22,381 nucleotides of DNA. It comes from Collinsella sp. (GTDB lineage: Bacteria; Actinomycetota; Coriobacteriia; Coriobacteriales; Coriobacteriaceae). The translations under genes were made by a program, and so were the position numbers. This document shows positions 22,359 to 22,381 of the stretch, in pieces. The notes beneath the pieces are model-generated. The model worked only from the letters and a program-made list of their open reading frames with translations. It had not been told where the DNA came from and searched no databases. Every line of letters starts with the position of its first letter. The first letter of the stretch is position 1. Location of the stretch: assembly GCA_019419405.1 (NCBI GenBank), contig DYAA01000018.1, forward strand, positions 1 through 22,381, in the 5' to 3' direction.

Positions 22359-22381
22359 GTGGAGATGTGTTTCGATGGGTC
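22359..22381 (+). other. Possible start of a further gene at the window edge
   Basis: GGTGGAG (22359-22365) lies 9 bases before an ATG at 22375. Only two codons remain in the window, so nothing can be said about a product. Confidence 0.2.

Overview
The window looks like a chromosomal segment of a high-GC Gram-positive gut bacterium of the class Coriobacteriia, most likely Collinsella or a close relative. This is inferred from strong G/C third positions, actinobacterial gene content, an NRAMP-related transporter of the type studied in Eggerthella, and dispersed palindromic repeats. No rRNA, tRNA, CRISPR array, prophage or transposase gene is visible. Most genes are housekeeping or cell-envelope functions.

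Layout. Bases 1-1585 hold the 3' end of one ABC-2 type permease and a complete second one; the matching ATPase is presumably upstream. Bases 1-159 also carry a perfect 60-bp inverted repeat that looks like a fold-back artefact. Bases 1826-5214 hold a MacB/LolD-type ATPase and a large FtsX-type permease. A DUF362 double [4Fe-4S] protein (5432-6637) ends at a strong terminator. A membrane-anchored alpha/beta hydrolase (6889-7854, minus) has a near-consensus promoter covered by three palindromic operator-like sites. Next come a hemolysin III family protein (8041-8724) and a pair formed by a CorC/HlyC-type CBS protein (8833-10206) and a protein resembling the N-terminal domain of cyanophycin synthetase (10231-11064). 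A YtxH/PRC-barrel pair (11201-12345) is followed by a NodB-fold protein that has lost its metal ligands (12418-13824).

Bases 13825-17268 form the most coherent candidate system. A structured leader with a Shine-Dalgarno-overlapping hairpin and a 10-codon ORF precedes a PRC-MgtE_N-CBS protein whose membrane part lacks the usual MgtE pore motifs. Eight bases later starts an NRAMP family transporter with a non-classical metal site (DAGG and APW in place of DPGN and MPH). I infer a magnesium (or Mg/Mn) sensing and uptake unit in which the MgtE-like protein senses and the NRAMP-related protein transports.

Bases 17322-17810 have no convincing gene but contain a 230-bp element with 32-bp imperfect terminal inverted repeats. 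After it come an OatA-like peptidoglycan/surface O-acetyltransferase (17811-20027, minus) and a divergent ribokinase/nucleoside hydrolase operon (20215-22189) for nucleoside ribose salvage, closed by a terminator.

A recurring theme is intergenic repeats: GGGGACAG/CTGTCCCC palindromes directly after the stop codons of several genes, plus two larger imperfect palindromes of different sequence. All family assignments rest on motifs read by eye; no database search was run.
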